From assembly GCA_032111745.1 (NCBI GenBank), contig JAULUH010000566.1:1-15730 (forward strand): 15,730 nt of DNA, written 5' to 3'. Under the pieces are notes generated by a model. That model was not told where the DNA came from. It searched no databases and saw only the letters and a list, made by a program, of their open reading frames with translations. Origin of the DNA: JAULUH01 sp032111745 (GTDB lineage: Bacteria; Chloroflexota; Anaerolineae; JAAEKA01). A program made the translations under genes and the position numbers. This document shows, one piece after another, positions 14,029-15,730 of the stretch; the stretch's first letter is position 1; each line of letters starts with the position of its first letter.

Positions 14029-15730
14029 ATGAAGGGCAAGCATCTGGCGCTGTGGGCTGGGCTCGGACTCCTGGTGGCCGCGTTGGTCCTCTACCTGACC
14101 ACCCTGGACAATGGCCTGCGGCCGGGTGAGCTGGCCGGGGGCGACCTGATCACCCACCAGTATGCCCAGGTGCAGGGCCGGCCCAGCAACGCGCCCGGCT
14201 ATCCCCTGTACACCATGGGGGGATGGCTGTGGTTCCATGGCTGGCGCGCGCTATTGAGCCCGGCGGCCAATCCCACAGCTGTCCTGTCCTCCTACTCTAC
14301 TCTCTGGGCGCTGGCGGCCCTGGCGTTACTGTACGCGATACTGCTCAGGACGACTGGCAATTGGATCATCAGCCTGTTGACCAGCAGCTTCTACGCCGTC
14401 ACCTATTTCTTCTGGTACTACGCCGCCAGCACCGAGCAGTACAGCTCGGCCGTGGCCCACACGCTGGCGATCGTGCTGGTGGCCTTGCTCTGGGAGGATA
14501 CACTCGACCGCAGCGGCGACGATCCGGGGGCACTGCGGTCGGCGGATCGCTACCTGCTGCTGCTGGCGCTGCTGTGCGGGTCGATCCTGGCCCACATGGT
14601 GACCGTGGGCTTCATCGTCCCGCCCCTGGCCTGGTTCGTGCTCGGCCGCGAGCCGGAACTGCTGCGCCGGCCGAGGTTCTTGCTGCAGGCGGCCGCGCTG
14701 GCTCTGCTGCCGCTATTGGCCTATGCTTATGTCTACATACGCGGTTCCCAACACCCCGAATGGCGCGGCGTGGGCCAGTGGTCAAGCACGTGGGCCTGGT
14801 TCTGGGACTTCGTCAGCACGCGGCAAGGGCGGGAGGAGCTAACCTGGTCGGTGTGGCCCCTGGGGGAGACCGGGTTTCCCGGCCTGATCTGGCGCGAGCT
14901 TACCTGGGTGGTGGTGCTCGGCGGCCTGGCCGGGCTGGGGGCCCTCGGCCGGCGGCGGGCCATCTTCCTCGGCGGCACTATCCTGATCTACGGCGTCTTC
15001 AGCTTTATTGACCGGCTGGGCAACTGGTACCAGGTCATGATGCCGGCCTACGCGCTGATCGTGATCGGCTTTGGCGCCGGGGTGCAGTGGCTGTGGCGGC
15101 GGCTCGCTGGCCCACAGGCGTGGCACCGCCTGGGCCGCGGGCTACTGGTCGCCGGCCTGGCGGCGCTGGTGGTTGTGCGTGCGCTGTGGAGCTGGCCGGA
15201 GACTGACCAGCGGGACCGGCCCGAGGACACAGCCCTGGCGCCAGGCGTCGCGATTCTGGCCGACGATCCGGCGGGGGGCGCTGCGGTGCTGGGCACCCAC
15301 GATGAGCTGCTGAGCCTGCGCTACCTGACTGACATCTGGGGCCGGCGGCCGGATGTGGGGGCTGTGGACAGTGCCACGGCTGCGGCCTTGCTGGAGTCGG
15401 GCGTGCGGTCCGTGTATGTCACGCGGCAGGCGCTCCCGATTGCGGCTGAGGAGGTGACTGCCGACGCGCATCTATCGTCGGCCGGCGCTACCCTGATCGC
15501 CATGAGCCCGCTGCCGCACAACAGCCTGCCGCCCGGGATCGCCATGGTGGAACGGGAGTTGGGAGGGGGCCTGGCTCTGACGGGCTATGGGGTCCTTCCC
15601 CTCGCTGAGGCGGCCGGCAATGCCTGGCGCGTGCGCCTGGTCTGGCGGGCCACCGGCCCGGTGGCGGTGGATTGGAGTGTGTCGGTGCGCCCGACACAGG
15701 ACGGCCAGCTTATCTCGCAGCCTGATGGCG
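14029..15730 (+). CDS. DUF2723-family membrane protein (GT-C/O-mannosyltransferase-like), partial
   Basis: Polytopic membrane protein related to GT-C glycosyltransferases, a group that moves sugars from lipid carriers onto acceptors on the outer face of the membrane; neither donor nor acceptor is known here. 567 codons are visible and the frame is open at the right edge. After a first membrane segment (about 7-24), the loop GELAGGDL (33-40) with Glu34 and the APGYPLYTMGG motif (55-65) match the DUF2723 pattern (GE...HPPGYPLY). About eight to ten hydrophobic segments follow up to about residue 395. From about 400 the sequence is soluble, and its last visible part (ELGGGLALTGYGVLP...WRVRLVWRATGPV) looks like a beta-sandwich domain. 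The start at ATG 14029 is fixed by the promoter. Divergent from the amidotransferase gene. Confidence 0.85.
   Translation, partial: MKGKHLALWAGLGLLVAALVLYLTTLDNGLRPGELAGGDLITHQYAQVQGRPSNAPGYPLYTMGGWLWFHGWRALLSPAANPTAVLSSYSTLWALAALALLYAILLRTTGNWIISLLTSSFYAVTYFFWYYAASTEQYSSAVAHTLAIVLVALLWEDTLDRSGDDPGALRSADRYLLLLALLCGSILAHMVTVGFIVPPLAWFVLGREPELLRRPRFLLQAAALALLPLLAYAYVYIRGSQHPEWRGVGQWSSTWAWFWDFVSTRQGREELTWSVWPLGETGFPGLIWRELTWVVVLGGLAGLGALGRRRAIFLGGTILIYGVFSFIDRLGNWYQVMMPAYALIVIGFGAGVQWLWRRLAGPQAWHRLGRGLLVAGLAALVVVRALWSWPETDQRDRPEDTALAPGVAILADDPAGGAAVLGTHDELLSLRYLTDIWGRRPDVGAVDSATAAALLESGVRSVYVTRQALPIAAEEVTADAHLSSAGATLIAMSPLPHNSLPPGIAMVERELGGGLALTGYGVLPLAEAAGNAWRVRLVWRATGPVAVDWSVSVRPTQDGQLISQPDG

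Noticed and set aside
1..15730. CRISPR array, tRNA/rRNA genes, insertion sequences, phage or defence genes
   Set aside because: Looked for on both strands; no regularly spaced direct repeats with spacers, no RNA gene landmarks and no transposase or defence motifs were seen.

Overview
This 15.7-kb, GC-rich window is bacterial chromosome with a housekeeping core, and it looks like Chloroflexota (Anaerolineae/Caldilineae-like). That placement is an inference. It rests on a secreted protein with a long Thr-Pro-Thr linker and a C-terminal membrane anchor, a DUF2723-type membrane glycosyltransferase, a TrmI-type tRNA m1A58 methyltransferase, and the rnc/smc/ftsY neighbourhood. Genes are packed tightly, intergenic gaps are short, and there are no tRNAs, rRNAs, insertion sequences, phage genes or CRISPR arrays. 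No stretch longer than about 230 bases lacks a gene.

Layout. (1) 1-711, minus: ftsY, cut by the window's left edge. (2) 712-936: divergent promoter region between ftsY and rnc. (3) 937-9188, plus: a probable single operon of rnc, an RmlD-like reductase, an unrecognised six-segment membrane protein, smc, an EamA-family transporter, and a protein made of 15 zinc ribbons. Junctions are 4- or 14-base overlaps or gaps of 32-34 bases. (4) 9188-9250: a 63-base near-perfect hairpin that closes the operon. (5) 9271-9744, minus: a small unrecognised membrane protein. (6) 9784-9848: two well-formed back-to-back promoters. (7) 9855-11857, plus: trmI and an overlapping PHP-domain phosphoesterase gene. (8) 11867-12898, minus: a secreted, membrane-anchored protein with a Thr/Pro linker. 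(9) 13030-13881, minus: a class I glutamine amidotransferase-like (peptidase C26) hydrolase. (10) 14029 to the right edge, plus: a DUF2723-type membrane glycosyltransferase, cut by the edge.

How the genes fit together. rnc, smc and ftsY form a cluster in many bacteria (RNA processing, chromosome condensation, membrane protein targeting). Here ftsY is divergent, and two unrelated genes sit between rnc and smc. The secreted protein and the DUF2723 enzyme are both cell-surface functions, and its Thr/Ser-rich linker is a conceivable O-glycosylation substrate, though this is only a hypothesis. Several promoters can be read directly. Two of them (trmI and the DUF2723 gene) place the expected transcription start on or next to the ATG, which suggests leaderless messages.

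The most notable points are the 15-ribbon protein, the 63-base hairpin, a Gly in place of a conserved catalytic Asp in RNase III, a cluster of TTGGGATAA repeats at the amidotransferase stop codon, and the leaderless promoters. I did not find a clear undescribed multi-gene system; most of the window is ordinary housekeeping DNA.
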